Source: Flavobacteriaceae bacterium
Lineage (GTDB): Bacteria; Bacteroidota; Bacteroidia; Flavobacteriales; Flavobacteriaceae
Direction: 5' to 3'
Assembly (NCBI GenBank): GCA_018401115.1
Contig: JAGYKX010000005.1
Coordinates: forward strand, 806,001 to 870,000
Length of the DNA stretch: 64,000 nucleotides
Part shown: piece by piece, positions 31,262-40,084 of the stretch
Numbering within the stretch: position 1 is the stretch's first letter
Layout: the number at the start of each line of letters is the position of its first letter
The notes under the pieces: model-generated
The model's database searches: none
What the model was told of the DNA's origin: nothing
The model's input: only the letters and a program-made list of their open reading frames with translations
Translations under genes and position numbers: made by a program

Positions 31262-32265
31262 CTACTGGGCGCACATTTTATTTAATTGCTCAATTTGCTC
31301 CGGTCTGCCCAATACAATAAGTTTTCCCTGTGGAGAAAGCACCAAATCTGCATCTGGGTTAATAATATAGTCACCCTTTGGTGTAATATACCCAATTATG
31401 GTACATCCTGTCCTTTTTCTTAGATCCAGATCCCTCAGTGAATTTAATACGCTAGAACCAGCAAAACGTTCAATGGCAATCTCTTCAAGGTTGGTATTCT
31501 TTTTTCCATCTGTAGAAAGTTTATCCATAAAGGTAATTAGATCAGGAATAACTACTAAAGACGCCATATGGTCCCCTCCTATTCTGTCTGGCATAATCAC
31601 TTTATTGGCACCCGCCAGAGACAATTTTTTTCTGATCCAATCTCGGAGGCCCTGGAAATAATAAATAAGTTTTTGTTAAGCTGTCTTGCAGACAATACCA
31701 CGAATAAATTAGCAGCATCACTTGGAAGTGTAGATATAAGATATTGTGCTTTATGAATTCCTGCAGCCTCCAACACCTCATCTTCATTGGCGTCTCCCTT
31801 TATAAAAAGCACATCATCTTCATGCTTTGCTATTATCTCAGGATCATTCTCAATGACCACAAAAGGTTTGTTGTAGGCTTTTAGCCTAGCCACTGCTTGA
31901 GCGCCATTTCTCCCATAACCACAAACGATCACATGCTTATTCATACTTTGCAATTTATTTTTAACCTGTTTTTTCTTTAAAATTTCTAATGAATTCCTAC
32001 CTAATATGTATTCCGTGACCACAGATAATGCAAAGGCAAAAATAAAAACGCTTGAGATAATTAAAAAAATTGTGAAAATCTTAGCGGCATCGTCCAAAGG
32101 ACTGACCTCTGAAAAACCTACAGTGGTTATAGTTATTACGGTCATATACACCGCGTCTATCCAAGAATAGTCCGAGAGCATTCTAAAACCTAGTATCCCT
32201 ATCACGCTTACTAAAAGCACTAATGATAAAGCTAAATATATTTTTGATCGGAATACTTTTAACAT
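31262..32265 (-). pseudogene. Potassium channel (Ion_trans_2 + TrkA-N + TrkA-C) split by a -1 frameshift
   Basis: Upstream frame 32265-31597 ends ...FIISRASEIGSEKNCLWRVPIK*. Alternative frame continues ...KKLSLAGANKVIMPDRIGGDHMASLVV...KMCAQ* to 31262. Junction at A7 (plus T7 31625-31631). Marked pseudogene pending verification. Confidence 0.8.
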
Positions 32266-32271
32266 GCGAAA

Positions 32272-32493
32272 CTATAAATCAAACACAGAATTCCTTTTGG
32301 CAAAAAGCAAATCTTTAATGCGGATCCAAAAAGCAAAAAACAGGTAGAGTGCAAAGCCAAAACCTAAGGTGACAAAGGTTAGATAAATAAATGAAGTCCT
32401 TACCACTCTGGCCCTAATACCCAGGCGTTCTGCAATACGCTCACAGACTGTAAAACCGTGTCTTTGAAAAAAATACAATAGTTTATAAAACAT
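32272..32493 (-). CDS. PspC domain-containing protein
   Basis: FFQRHGFTVCERIAERLGIRARVVRTSFIYLTFVTLGFGFALYLFFAFW; start probably MFYKLL at 32493. Confidence 0.75.
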   Translation of the reverse strand: MFYKLLYFFQRHGFTVCERIAERLGIRARVVRTSFIYLTFVTLGFGFALYLFFAFWIRIKDLLFAKRNSVFDL

Positions 32494-32797
32494 CTGTGTC
32501 TCCGGTCCATTCCATAAAACCACCTATTAAATTATGGGCTGTTTCAAAGCCAACACTGTGCATTATAGCACAGGCTTGTCCACTTCTGTTCCCAGATCTG
32601 CAATAAACATAGTAATTTTTAGACTTGTCTAATGCTTCTAAACCATCCAAAAACCCTTGCCCCATAAAGATGTCCAAATGAATGGCGCCTGGAATAATCC
32701 CCTCAGAAACTTCATCTGTAGTTCTTACGTCTAATATTACACTCTTAGGGTCTTCTGCCAATTGTGAGGCCCATGCCTCTTGTGATAAATCTGCCAT
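32483..32797 (-). CDS. Rhodanese-like domain protein
   Basis: VILDVRTTDEVSEGIIPGAIHLD, YVYCRSGNRSGQA active-site loop. Confidence 0.92.
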   Translation of the reverse strand: MADLSQEAWASQLAEDPKSVILDVRTTDEVSEGIIPGAIHLDIFMGQGFLDGLEALDKSKNYYVYCRSGNRSGQACAIMHSVGFETAHNLIGGFMEWTGDTDVL

Positions 32798-32920
32798 TAT
32801 TAAATTATTTATTCTTTCAAAAATAAGGGTTTGAGTCGGGAGAAAAAACTATTTCATTTGTGAAGTGGAAAAATAATTAACCTTAAAATAAAAAACAGCA
32901 CATATTTTCAAAAATATTCA

Positions 32921-32937
32921 TACATTTGTATATACAA
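32921..32937 (+). promoter_or_regulatory. -7 element TACATTTG overlapping the perfect 12-bp palindrome TTGTATATACAA
   Basis: TAnnTTTG at 32921-32928; palindrome at 32926-32937; 13 nt from the MarR ATG. Confidence 0.6.
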
Positions 32938-32950
32938 TAATTGTTATTAC

Positions 32951-33397
32951 ATGAATGTTGAAGCACATATAAAAACAGAAAAATCCATTCCAATTAGGAG
33001 TAAAACGGTTATTCACCTTTCTTTGGTTCAAAATAAAATTAATGAAACCATTCACATTGCCTTAAAACCTTTCGATATTTCACTGCAACAATTTAATGTA
33101 CTGAGAATATTAAGAGGTCAAAAAGGGGCACCTGCTAATCTGAACACTATCAATGAAAGGATGGTCACTAAGATGAGTAATACCACCAGATTGGTAGACA
33201 AACTGATTCTAAAAGATTTTGTGGCACGCCAAATTTGTAAAAAAAACAGAAGAAAAGTGGAGATTTTTATCACTGAAATAGGGCTTAAAGCCTTAAAAGA
33301 AATGGATGCTGTAATGACACAAACTGAAAATAAACTTTTAAATGGGTTTACTGAAAATGAACTCACTCAACTCAACGAGTTACTACATAAACTATAA
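32951..33397 (+). CDS. MarR family transcriptional regulator
   Basis: FDISLQQFNVLRILRG...TKMSNTTRLVDKLILKDFVAR winged helix. Confidence 0.9.
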   Translation: MNVEAHIKTEKSIPIRSKTVIHLSLVQNKINETIHIALKPFDISLQQFNVLRILRGQKGAPANLNTINERMVTKMSNTTRLVDKLILKDFVARQICKKNRRKVEIFITEIGLKALKEMDAVMTQTENKLLNGFTENELTQLNELLHKL

Positions 33398-33424
33398 CTA
33401 TTAATCCACAACAATTTAAACATT

Positions 33425-34036
33425 ATGAAAAAATTATTTATGACCCTTAGCGCATTATTAGTAGCCACTTCTATTGCAATCGCAACTCCCTCAAATACCA
33501 AAGAAAAAACTACTGAAAAAACAACAAAAGCTGTTGAAAAAAAAGTAATTAACACTGAAGCGAGTACCATTACTTGGAAAGCCTACAAAGTTACTGGATC
33601 TCATGAAGGCACTATTAATTTGGCTTCTGGGAACTTAGATTTTAATGGAACTATTTTAACAGGCGGTGCCTTTATCGTAGACATGACTACTATTAATACC
33701 ACTGACTTAGAAGGAGAGTACAAGCAAAAATTAGATGGACATTTACACTCTGATGATTTCTTTGGAACTGCCACTCACAAAACAGCTTCTTTAGAAATTA
33801 CATCTGTAAAAGCTTCCGGTAAGAATGCGTACGATGCAACTGCTAACCTTACGATTAAAAATATTACCAAAGAAGTAAACTTCACTATCTCCGTATATGG
33901 AAGTAAAGCAACGGCAAATTTAAAAGTAGACCGCTCTCAATTTGACATTCGTTACGGATCTGGTTCATTCTTTGACAACTTAGGCGACAAAACCATCTAT
34001 GATGAATTTGACTTGGTGGTAGACCTACAATTCTAA
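33425..34036 (+). CDS. YceI family protein
   Basis: Signal peptide; STITWKAYKVTGSHEGTINLASGNLDF; VDRSQFDIRYGSGSFFDNLGDK. Confidence 0.93.
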   Translation: MKKLFMTLSALLVATSIAIATPSNTKEKTTEKTTKAVEKKVINTEASTITWKAYKVTGSHEGTINLASGNLDFNGTILTGGAFIVDMTTINTTDLEGEYKQKLDGHLHSDDFFGTATHKTASLEITSVKASGKNAYDATANLTIKNITKEVNFTISVYGSKATANLKVDRSQFDIRYGSGSFFDNLGDKTIYDEFDLVVDLQF

Positions 34037-34081
34037 GTTTCCTTTTAGAATTAAAACAAATCACGCTATGAAATTGTTTAA

Positions 34082-34117
34082 AATCACAAAGCCTTCAGGG
34101 GCTTTGTGATTTTTTTT
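34082..34117 (+). terminator. Terminator after YceI gene
   Basis: AATCACAAAGCC-ttcagg-GGCTTTGTGATTttttttt: 12-bp stem. Confidence 0.9.
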
Positions 34118-34148
34118 GCTCAAAGCTTTTATATTCTGTAAGGTTTAC

Positions 34149-34156
34149 TATATTTG
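34149..34156 (+). promoter_or_regulatory. Candidate trp operon -7 element TATATTTG
   Basis: TAnnTTTG match 4 nt before the trpL ATG; -33 position 34128-34130 is TTT (not TTG), 18-nt spacing. Confidence 0.5.
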
Positions 34157-34160
34157 ATAT

Positions 34161-34217
34161 ATGATTCAAAATAATTCAAACAATTGGTGGTGGAACAACT
34201 TACAACAAACGCTGTGA
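34161..34217 (+). CDS. trpL: Trp leader peptide MIQNNSNNWWWNNLQQTL (not in ORF track)
   Basis: atg att caa aat aat tca aac aat tgg tgg tgg aac aac tta caa caa acg ctg tga; three tandem Trp codons upstream of a terminator and trpE. Confidence 0.85.
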   Translation: MIQNNSNNWWWNNLQQTL

Positions 34218-34242
34218 GCTAAGCACTACTTTGATATATTTT

Positions 34243-34277
34243 AAAGGCTTGTCTTCACAGACAAGCCTTTTTATTTT
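34243..34277 (+). terminator. trp attenuator terminator
   Basis: AAAGGCTTGTCT-tcac-AGACAAGCCTTTttatttt: 12-bp perfect stem, upstream of trpE. Confidence 0.9.
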
Positions 34278-34318
34278 CAACATCACTTGATCCGATATTA
34301 TCTTTGAAACACCAATAG

Positions 34319-34338
34319 GAAAGAAAGAAAGAAAGAAA
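34319..34338 (+). repeat. (GAAA)5 simple-sequence repeat in the trpE 5' UTR
   Basis: gaaagaaagaaagaaagaaa, 6 nt before the trpE ATG. Confidence 0.95.
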
Positions 34339-34344
34339 CACATT

Positions 34345-35745
34345 ATGAGTTACGCTTTAAAAACCCATTTCAAAAAAATTCTTGCAGACACCATTACACC
34401 TGTGAGCGTCTATTTAAAAGTAAGAGACCGTTACCCAGCCAGTATTTTATTGGAGAGTAGTGATTACCACGCCAACGACAATAGTTTTTCATATATCTGT
34501 TTTAACCCCATTGCGCACATTGAGGTAAAAGACCGTCAGATTACAAAAGCATATCCAGATGGCAGCACACAAATAACGCCTATTACATCAGAAACAGATA
34601 TTCCTGCTACACTCACTGCTTTTTCACAGGAGTTCTCTAGTGAAAAACAAGATTTTAAATTCATTACACAAGGACTGTTTGGTTTTATGACCTATGACGC
34701 CGTACAGTATTATGAAGACATTCAGATCGCTAAAAAAGAAGGGGGACAAGACCTTCCTGAATTATATTATGCGGTATACCAGAACGTTATTGCCATTAAC
34801 CATTTTAACAATGAGGCCTATATTTTTGCACACTGCTATGACCAGCCCAGCAATGTAGCGACTATAGAACAATTAATTGCTGTTAAAAACTTTGCCACCT
34901 ACCCTTTTAAAACCGAAGGCGAACCGACTATTAATATCGAGGACGAAGATTTCAAAACACTGGTAGAAACGGCCAAGAAACATTGCCAAAGAGGAGACGT
35001 TTTCCAGTTGGTACTCTCCAGAAGATTCACCCAAAAATTTAGTGGAGATGAGTTTAATGTTTACCGAGCGCTAAGAGCTGTAAATCCCTCTCCTTACCTA
35101 TTTTACTTTGACTATGGGAATTTCAAAATTTTTGGGAGTTCTCCAGAAGCACAGCTAGTAGTCAAAGATCAGAAAGCAGAAATCCATCCCATTGCAGGTA
35201 CCTTTAAAAGAACCGGAAACGATGAAAAAGACGCCACGCTAGCCAAGGAACTCACAGAAGACCACAAAGAAAATTCAGAGCATGTAATGCTGGTAGACCT
35301 AGCGAGAAACGACCTCAGCAGGCATGGAAAAATGGTCAGGGTAGAAAACTATCGAGAGGTACAGTTTTTTTCACATGTCATTCACTTGGTGTCTAAAGTC
35401 ACCGGTATAAAAAAAGCAGACACACCTACTATGAATATAGTGGCAGACACATTTCCTGCTGGGACCCTCAGCGGTGCGCCTAAGCATAAAGCCATGGAGC
35501 TTATTGAAAAATACGAACCTACCCCAAGGGGCTACTACGGAGGCGCCATTGGCTTTATGGATTTTGAAGGTAACTTTAACCACGCCATCATGATCAGAAC
35601 CTTTTTAAGCAAGAACCATCAATTGCAATACCAAGCGGGCGCAGGAATTGTTGCTGCTTCAGATGCAGCTTCTGAATTGCAAGAAACCTACAATAAGTTA
35701 GGAGCACTCACCAAAGCATTGTCCTTGGCAGAAGACATTAAATAA
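34345..35745 (+). CDS. trpE: Anthranilate synthase component I
   Basis: FQLVLSRRF, VNPSPYLFYFDYG, FPAGTLSGAPKHKAMELIEKYE, first gene of trp operon. Confidence 0.96.
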   Translation: MSYALKTHFKKILADTITPVSVYLKVRDRYPASILLESSDYHANDNSFSYICFNPIAHIEVKDRQITKAYPDGSTQITPITSETDIPATLTAFSQEFSSEKQDFKFITQGLFGFMTYDAVQYYEDIQIAKKEGGQDLPELYYAVYQNVIAINHFNNEAYIFAHCYDQPSNVATIEQLIAVKNFATYPFKTEGEPTINIEDEDFKTLVETAKKHCQRGDVFQLVLSRRFTQKFSGDEFNVYRALRAVNPSPYLFYFDYGNFKIFGSSPEAQLVVKDQKAEIHPIAGTFKRTGNDEKDATLAKELTEDHKENSEHVMLVDLARNDLSRHGKMVRVENYREVQFFSHVIHLVSKVTGIKKADTPTMNIVADTFPAGTLSGAPKHKAMELIEKYEPTPRGYYGGAIGFMDFEGNFNHAIMIRTFLSKNHQLQYQAGAGIVAASDAASELQETYNKLGALTKALSLAEDIK

Positions 35746-35779
35746 ATAAAGGCATCTGATATAGACCCTATAAAAAATC

Positions 35780-36379
35780 ATGACACACATATTACTCATA
35801 GACAATTACGACTCATTTACTTATAACCTAGTGCATTATTTAGAGGAATTAGGCGCTCAGGTAACGGTTCGTAGAAACGACAAATTAAACATAGAAGAAG
35901 TGGCTGCTTTTTCGCACATTGTATTGTCTCCTGGACCTGGTATTCCAGACGAGGCAGGACTACTCAAAGAAATTATAGCCACATATGCTACAACTAAAAA
36001 AATACTGGGGGTATGTCTAGGGCAACAAGCTATTGCGGAGGTATTTGGGGGGCGCTTAGAAAATTTAAGCGAGGTATACCATGGGATCGCTACACCCATT
36101 GAAATTATAGATCCCCAAGCGATATTATTTAAGGACTTACCTACTGAGGTGGTTGTGGGGAGGTACCATTCTTGGGTGGTATCTGAAGATCTACCAGAAT
36201 CTTTGAAAGTAACTGCCAGGGACCATAAGGGACAAATCATGGCCATTGAACACAATGACTACCCAGTACATGCTGTACAGTTTCACCCAGAATCCATTCT
36301 AACCCCTAGTGGAAAGAAAATGCTGGCCAACTGGTTGGGAGTCTCCTGGGAATTTAAGCCAGAAGAAAAAATGTACTAG
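35780..36379 (+). CDS. trpG: Anthranilate synthase component II (glutamine amidotransferase)
   Basis: LIDNYDSFTYNLVHYL, GVCLGQQAIAE, AVQFHPES. Confidence 0.97.
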   Translation: MTHILLIDNYDSFTYNLVHYLEELGAQVTVRRNDKLNIEEVAAFSHIVLSPGPGIPDEAGLLKEIIATYATTKKILGVCLGQQAIAEVFGGRLENLSEVYHGIATPIEIIDPQAILFKDLPTEVVVGRYHSWVVSEDLPESLKVTARDHKGQIMAIEHNDYPVHAVQFHPESILTPSGKKMLANWLGVSWEFKPEEKMY

Positions 36380-36414
36380 TCCCTAATTCAACTAAAAGCT
36401 ACTAAAAATTGAAT

Positions 36415-37401
36415 ATGAAAGAAATACTCAACAGACTCATCCAGCACGAAGTGCTGAGCAGACAAGAATCTAAAGACATACTCGTAGGGATTGCCAACAA
36501 AGCTTACAACGAATCTGAAATTGCCTCTTTTCTCACCGTGTATATGATGCGTAATATTCAACTAGAGGAATTAGAGGGGTTTAGAGACGCACTTTTAGAG
36601 TTATGTCTGGCAGTAGATCTTTCCATTTATGAGCCTATAGATTTATGTGGCACAGGAGGAGATGGAAAAGATACGTTTAATATCTCTACCCTAGCCTCTT
36701 TTGTGACGGCTGCCAGTGGGATCAAAGTGACTAAACACGGGAATTACGGCGTATCTTCTTCTTGTGGGAGCAGTAATGTTATGGAAGCATTGGGTATTAA
36801 ATTCACCAATGACAAAGATTATTTAGAAAAAGCCCTAGACCAGGTAGGGATCTGTGTGTTACACGCCCCCTTGTTCCACCCAGCTATGAAGCAGGTAGCG
36901 CCCATTAGAAAGGCCTTAGGGGTCAAAACATTCTTTAATATGTTGGGTCCTATGGTAAACCCTGCTTTTCCTACCCATCAAATGGTAGGGGTATTTAATT
37001 TAGAACTAGCTAGAATTTACGGATACCTGTATCAAAAAACAAACAAGCAATACACTATTGTACATGCCTTAGATGGATACGATGAAGTGTCTCTGACAGG
37101 GGCAACAAAAGTCATTACCAGGGCAAATGAAATGGTCATAGATCCTGCTCATTTCAATGTAAAAACCTTACAAGCAAAAGACATTTCCGGAGGGGAATCA
37201 GTGGCTTCTGCCGCGGCAATTTTTGTAGATATTCTCAGTGGAAAAGGCAGTGAGGCGCAAAACAATGTGGTTTGTGCCAATGCAGCCCTAGCCATCAATA
37301 CGGTTCAAAACAACGGTATTCAAACCGCTTTTGAACAGGCCAAAGAGACCCTATTATCTGGTGCAGCACTCAAAAAATTACAGCAATTACAAGCTTTATA
37401 A
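36415..37401 (+). CDS. trpD: Anthranilate phosphoribosyltransferase
   Basis: DLCGTGGDGKDTFNISTLASF; KHGNYGVSSSCGSSNVMEALG; start probably MKEILNR at 36415. Confidence 0.97.
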   Translation: MKEILNRLIQHEVLSRQESKDILVGIANKAYNESEIASFLTVYMMRNIQLEELEGFRDALLELCLAVDLSIYEPIDLCGTGGDGKDTFNISTLASFVTAASGIKVTKHGNYGVSSSCGSSNVMEALGIKFTNDKDYLEKALDQVGICVLHAPLFHPAMKQVAPIRKALGVKTFFNMLGPMVNPAFPTHQMVGVFNLELARIYGYLYQKTNKQYTIVHALDGYDEVSLTGATKVITRANEMVIDPAHFNVKTLQAKDISGGESVASAAAIFVDILSGKGSEAQNNVVCANAALAINTVQNNGIQTAFEQAKETLLSGAALKKLQQLQAL

Positions 37402-38187
37402 ATGAATATTCTAGACAAAATAATAGCCGACAAAAAGATAGAAGTAGCCCTTAAAAAAGGCCTCGTTCCCACCAAATACCTGGAAAAGCACCCCTTGTTT
37501 GAGCGTCATATAAACTCTATGGTTGCCCAGATAAAACAAAGCAAGAGTGGTATTATCGCCGAGCACAAAAGGCGCTCTCCTTCTAAAGATGTTATTAATA
37601 ATACGCTCAAAGTCCCCACCGTGGTGAAAGGCTATGAAAAGGCAGGCGTTTGTGGTATTTCTGTACTTACAGATGGCCCCTATTTTGGAGGGGCACTTGA
37701 AGACCTTTTGATTGCCAGGGCCACTGTAGAGACGCCCCTTTTGAGAAAGGAATTCATTGTTGATCCCTACCAAATTATAGAAGCTAAGGCCCATGGGGCC
37801 GATGCCATTTTACTCATAGCTGCAGTACTCACAAGAGCAGAAATTCACAGCTTATCTGCCCTCGCACAGTCGCTGGGTTTAGAGGTGCTTTTAGAAGTTC
37901 ACAACTTAGAAGAACTGGAAAAATCAATGATGCCATCTTTAGACCTCATAGGGGTGAATAACAGAAACCTAAAGACCTTTGAAGTAAGTTTGGACACCTC
38001 AAGAGCACTCTCTACCGCTATCCCCTCAGATTTTTTAAAGATTTCTGAAAGCGGCATTAGTAATGTCTCAGCCATTAAAGACTTAAAAACGCATGGGTAT
38101 AGCGGCTTTCTAGTAGGTGAAAACTTTATGAAGACAAATGATCCTGGAGCTACAGCCCTAGCATTTATAAAACAAATAGAAAGCTAA
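37402..38187 (+). CDS. trpC: Indole-3-glycerol phosphate synthase
   Basis: IIAEHKRRSPSK, GVNNRNLKTFEVSLDTS. Confidence 0.97.
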   Translation: MNILDKIIADKKIEVALKKGLVPTKYLEKHPLFERHINSMVAQIKQSKSGIIAEHKRRSPSKDVINNTLKVPTVVKGYEKAGVCGISVLTDGPYFGGALEDLLIARATVETPLLRKEFIVDPYQIIEAKAHGADAILLIAAVLTRAEIHSLSALAQSLGLEVLLEVHNLEELEKSMMPSLDLIGVNNRNLKTFEVSLDTSRALSTAIPSDFLKISESGISNVSAIKDLKTHGYSGFLVGENFMKTNDPGATALAFIKQIES

Positions 38188-38188
38188 T

Positions 38189-38890
38189 ATGGGAGTTTCT
38201 AACACACATATGCCCTTTGAAACACCTAAATTGAAAGTTTGTGGCATGAGGGTGCCAGAAAATATTAGCGCTGTGGCGGCACTAAAACCATCTTATATGG
38301 GTTTCATTTTTTGGGAACCCTCCAAACGGTATATTCAAAATGCTATTCCTAAAATAGATCCCAGTATTCAGAAAATAGGCGTTTTTGTAAAGGCAAGCCC
38401 TGATTTCATTGTAAAAACTGTCCAAGAAAATGATTTACAAGGGGTGCAATTACACGGAGGTGAAACCCCACAAGATTGCAAAGCAGTGCTTGAGGCTTGG
38501 GAAAAACAACCCGACGCAAACAACACACCTCTGATTCTTATCAAAGCTTTTTCAGTGGCAGACGAATTTGACTTTTCTGTCCTGGCCCCTTACGAGGCCT
38601 ATTGTGATTTTTTTCTTTTTGACACCAAGGGGAAACTCCCCGGAGGCAATGGCTATTCCTTTTCTTGGAAACTCTTAGCATCATATCCAAGCAATATCCC
38701 ATACTTTTTGAGTGGTGGCATTGGTTTAGCGCAAGTAACTGATTTGGCAAAATTTTTAGAAAGCAAAGCCTCAAAAATGTGTGCTGTTATGGATGTAAAT
38801 AGTACTTTTGAGGCAGAAGATTACATTAAAAACACCCAGGATTTAAACTTATTTATAAACGCCTTAAAAAATAGATTCTCTACAGAATAA
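38189..38890 (+). CDS. trpF: Phosphoribosylanthranilate isomerase
   Basis: LKVCGMRVPENISAV, GVQLHGGE, FLSGGIG. Confidence 0.95.
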   Translation: MGVSNTHMPFETPKLKVCGMRVPENISAVAALKPSYMGFIFWEPSKRYIQNAIPKIDPSIQKIGVFVKASPDFIVKTVQENDLQGVQLHGGETPQDCKAVLEAWEKQPDANNTPLILIKAFSVADEFDFSVLAPYEAYCDFFLFDTKGKLPGGNGYSFSWKLLASYPSNIPYFLSGGIGLAQVTDLAKFLESKASKMCAVMDVNSTFEAEDYIKNTQDLNLFINALKNRFSTE

Positions 38891-38896
38891 AACGCT

Positions 38897-40084
38897 ATGA
38901 AAAAGACTTACCACGTAGATGGAAATGGGTATTACGGCTCCTTTGGAGGCGCCTATATTCCTGAAATGCTATTTCCCAATACTGAAGAACTCAGGACCCA
39001 ATATCTAGACATTATGGGCTCTGAAAGTTTCAAAAAAGAATTTAACTATCTCCTTAGAGATTATGTGGGAAGGCCAACCCCACTTTATTTTGCGGAAAGA
39101 CTCTCTGCTCTTTACAACACTAAGATCTATCTTAAAAGAGAAGATTTATGCCACACAGGAGCGCATAAGGTAAACAATACCATTGGCCAAATCCTAATGG
39201 CTAAAAGATTGGGTAAAACAAGAATCATTGCAGAGACCGGAGCTGGGCAACACGGTGTAGCCACCGCCACCGTTTGTGCGCTAATGGGCATGGAATGTGT
39301 GGTGTATATGGGCGCCGTAGATATTAAAAGACAGTCCCCAAACGTCGCTAGAATGAAAATGCTAGGAGCTACTGTTAGGGCCGCTGAATCTGGCAGTAAG
39401 ACACTTAAAGACGCGACCAATGAGGCCATAAGAGATTGGATAAACAACCCAGTGAACACCCATTATATAATTGGGTCTGTAGTAGGGCCCCACCCTTATC
39501 CAGATATGGTAGCTCGTTTCCAATCGGTGATTTCTAAAGAGATCAAAAGCCAATTATTGGAAAAAGAAGGACGAGAAAATCCAGACCATGTTGTTGCCTG
39601 TGTGGGTGGAGGAAGTAATGCTGCAGGAGCTTATTACCATTTTTTAGATACCCCTGAAGTCAATATTATAGCGGTAGAAGCCGCAGGGAAAGGAATTCAC
39701 ACCGGAGAAAGTGCTGCTACCTCTGCACTAGGAAAAGAAGGCATTATTCACGGAAGTAAAACCCTATTGATGCAAACCCAAGACGGGCAAATTACGGAGC
39801 CTTATTCTATCTCTGCAGGCTTGGATTACCCTGGAGTAGGCCCAATGCATGCGCATTTATTTGAATCTAAGCGTGCCGAATTTATATCAGTAACGGATCA
39901 AGATGCTATGGCTGCCGGATTACTGGTCTCTAAAATGGAGGGTATTATCCCAGCCATTGAGACCTCTCATGCCTTCGCTATTTTTGAAAACAGGCCCTTT
40001 GGTAAAGAAGAATTGGTGGTGGTTAACTTATCTGGCCGTGGAGATAAAGATTTGAATACCTACATAGATTATTTTAAATTATGA
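38897..40084 (+). CDS. trpB: Tryptophan synthase subunit beta
   Basis: [32 protein letters not shown]. Confidence 0.99.
   Translation: MKKTYHVDGNGYYGSFGGAYIPEMLFPNTEELRTQYLDIMGSESFKKEFNYLLRDYVGRPTPLYFAERLSALYNTKIYLKREDLCHTGAHKVNNTIGQILMAKRLGKTRIIAETGAGQHGVATATVCALMGMECVVYMGAVDIKRQSPNVARMKMLGATVRAAESGSKTLKDATNEAIRDWINNPVNTHYIIGSVVGPHPYPDMVARFQSVISKEIKSQLLEKEGRENPDHVVACVGGGSNAAGAYYHFLDTPEVNIIAVEAAGKGIHTGESAATSALGKEGIIHGSKTLLMQTQDGQITEPYSISAGLDYPGVGPMHAHLFESKRAEFISVTDQDAMAAGLLVSKMEGIIPAIETSHAFAIFENRPFGKEELVVVNLSGRGDKDLNTYIDYFKL

Noticed and set aside
31602-31787. 61-aa minus ORF in the TrkA region
   Set aside because: Third reading frame of the split K+ channel gene, not a separate protein.
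34185-34224. Classical 1:2 pause hairpin in the trp leader
   Set aside because: Only a weak UUGG:CUAA pairing was found; not enough to claim.
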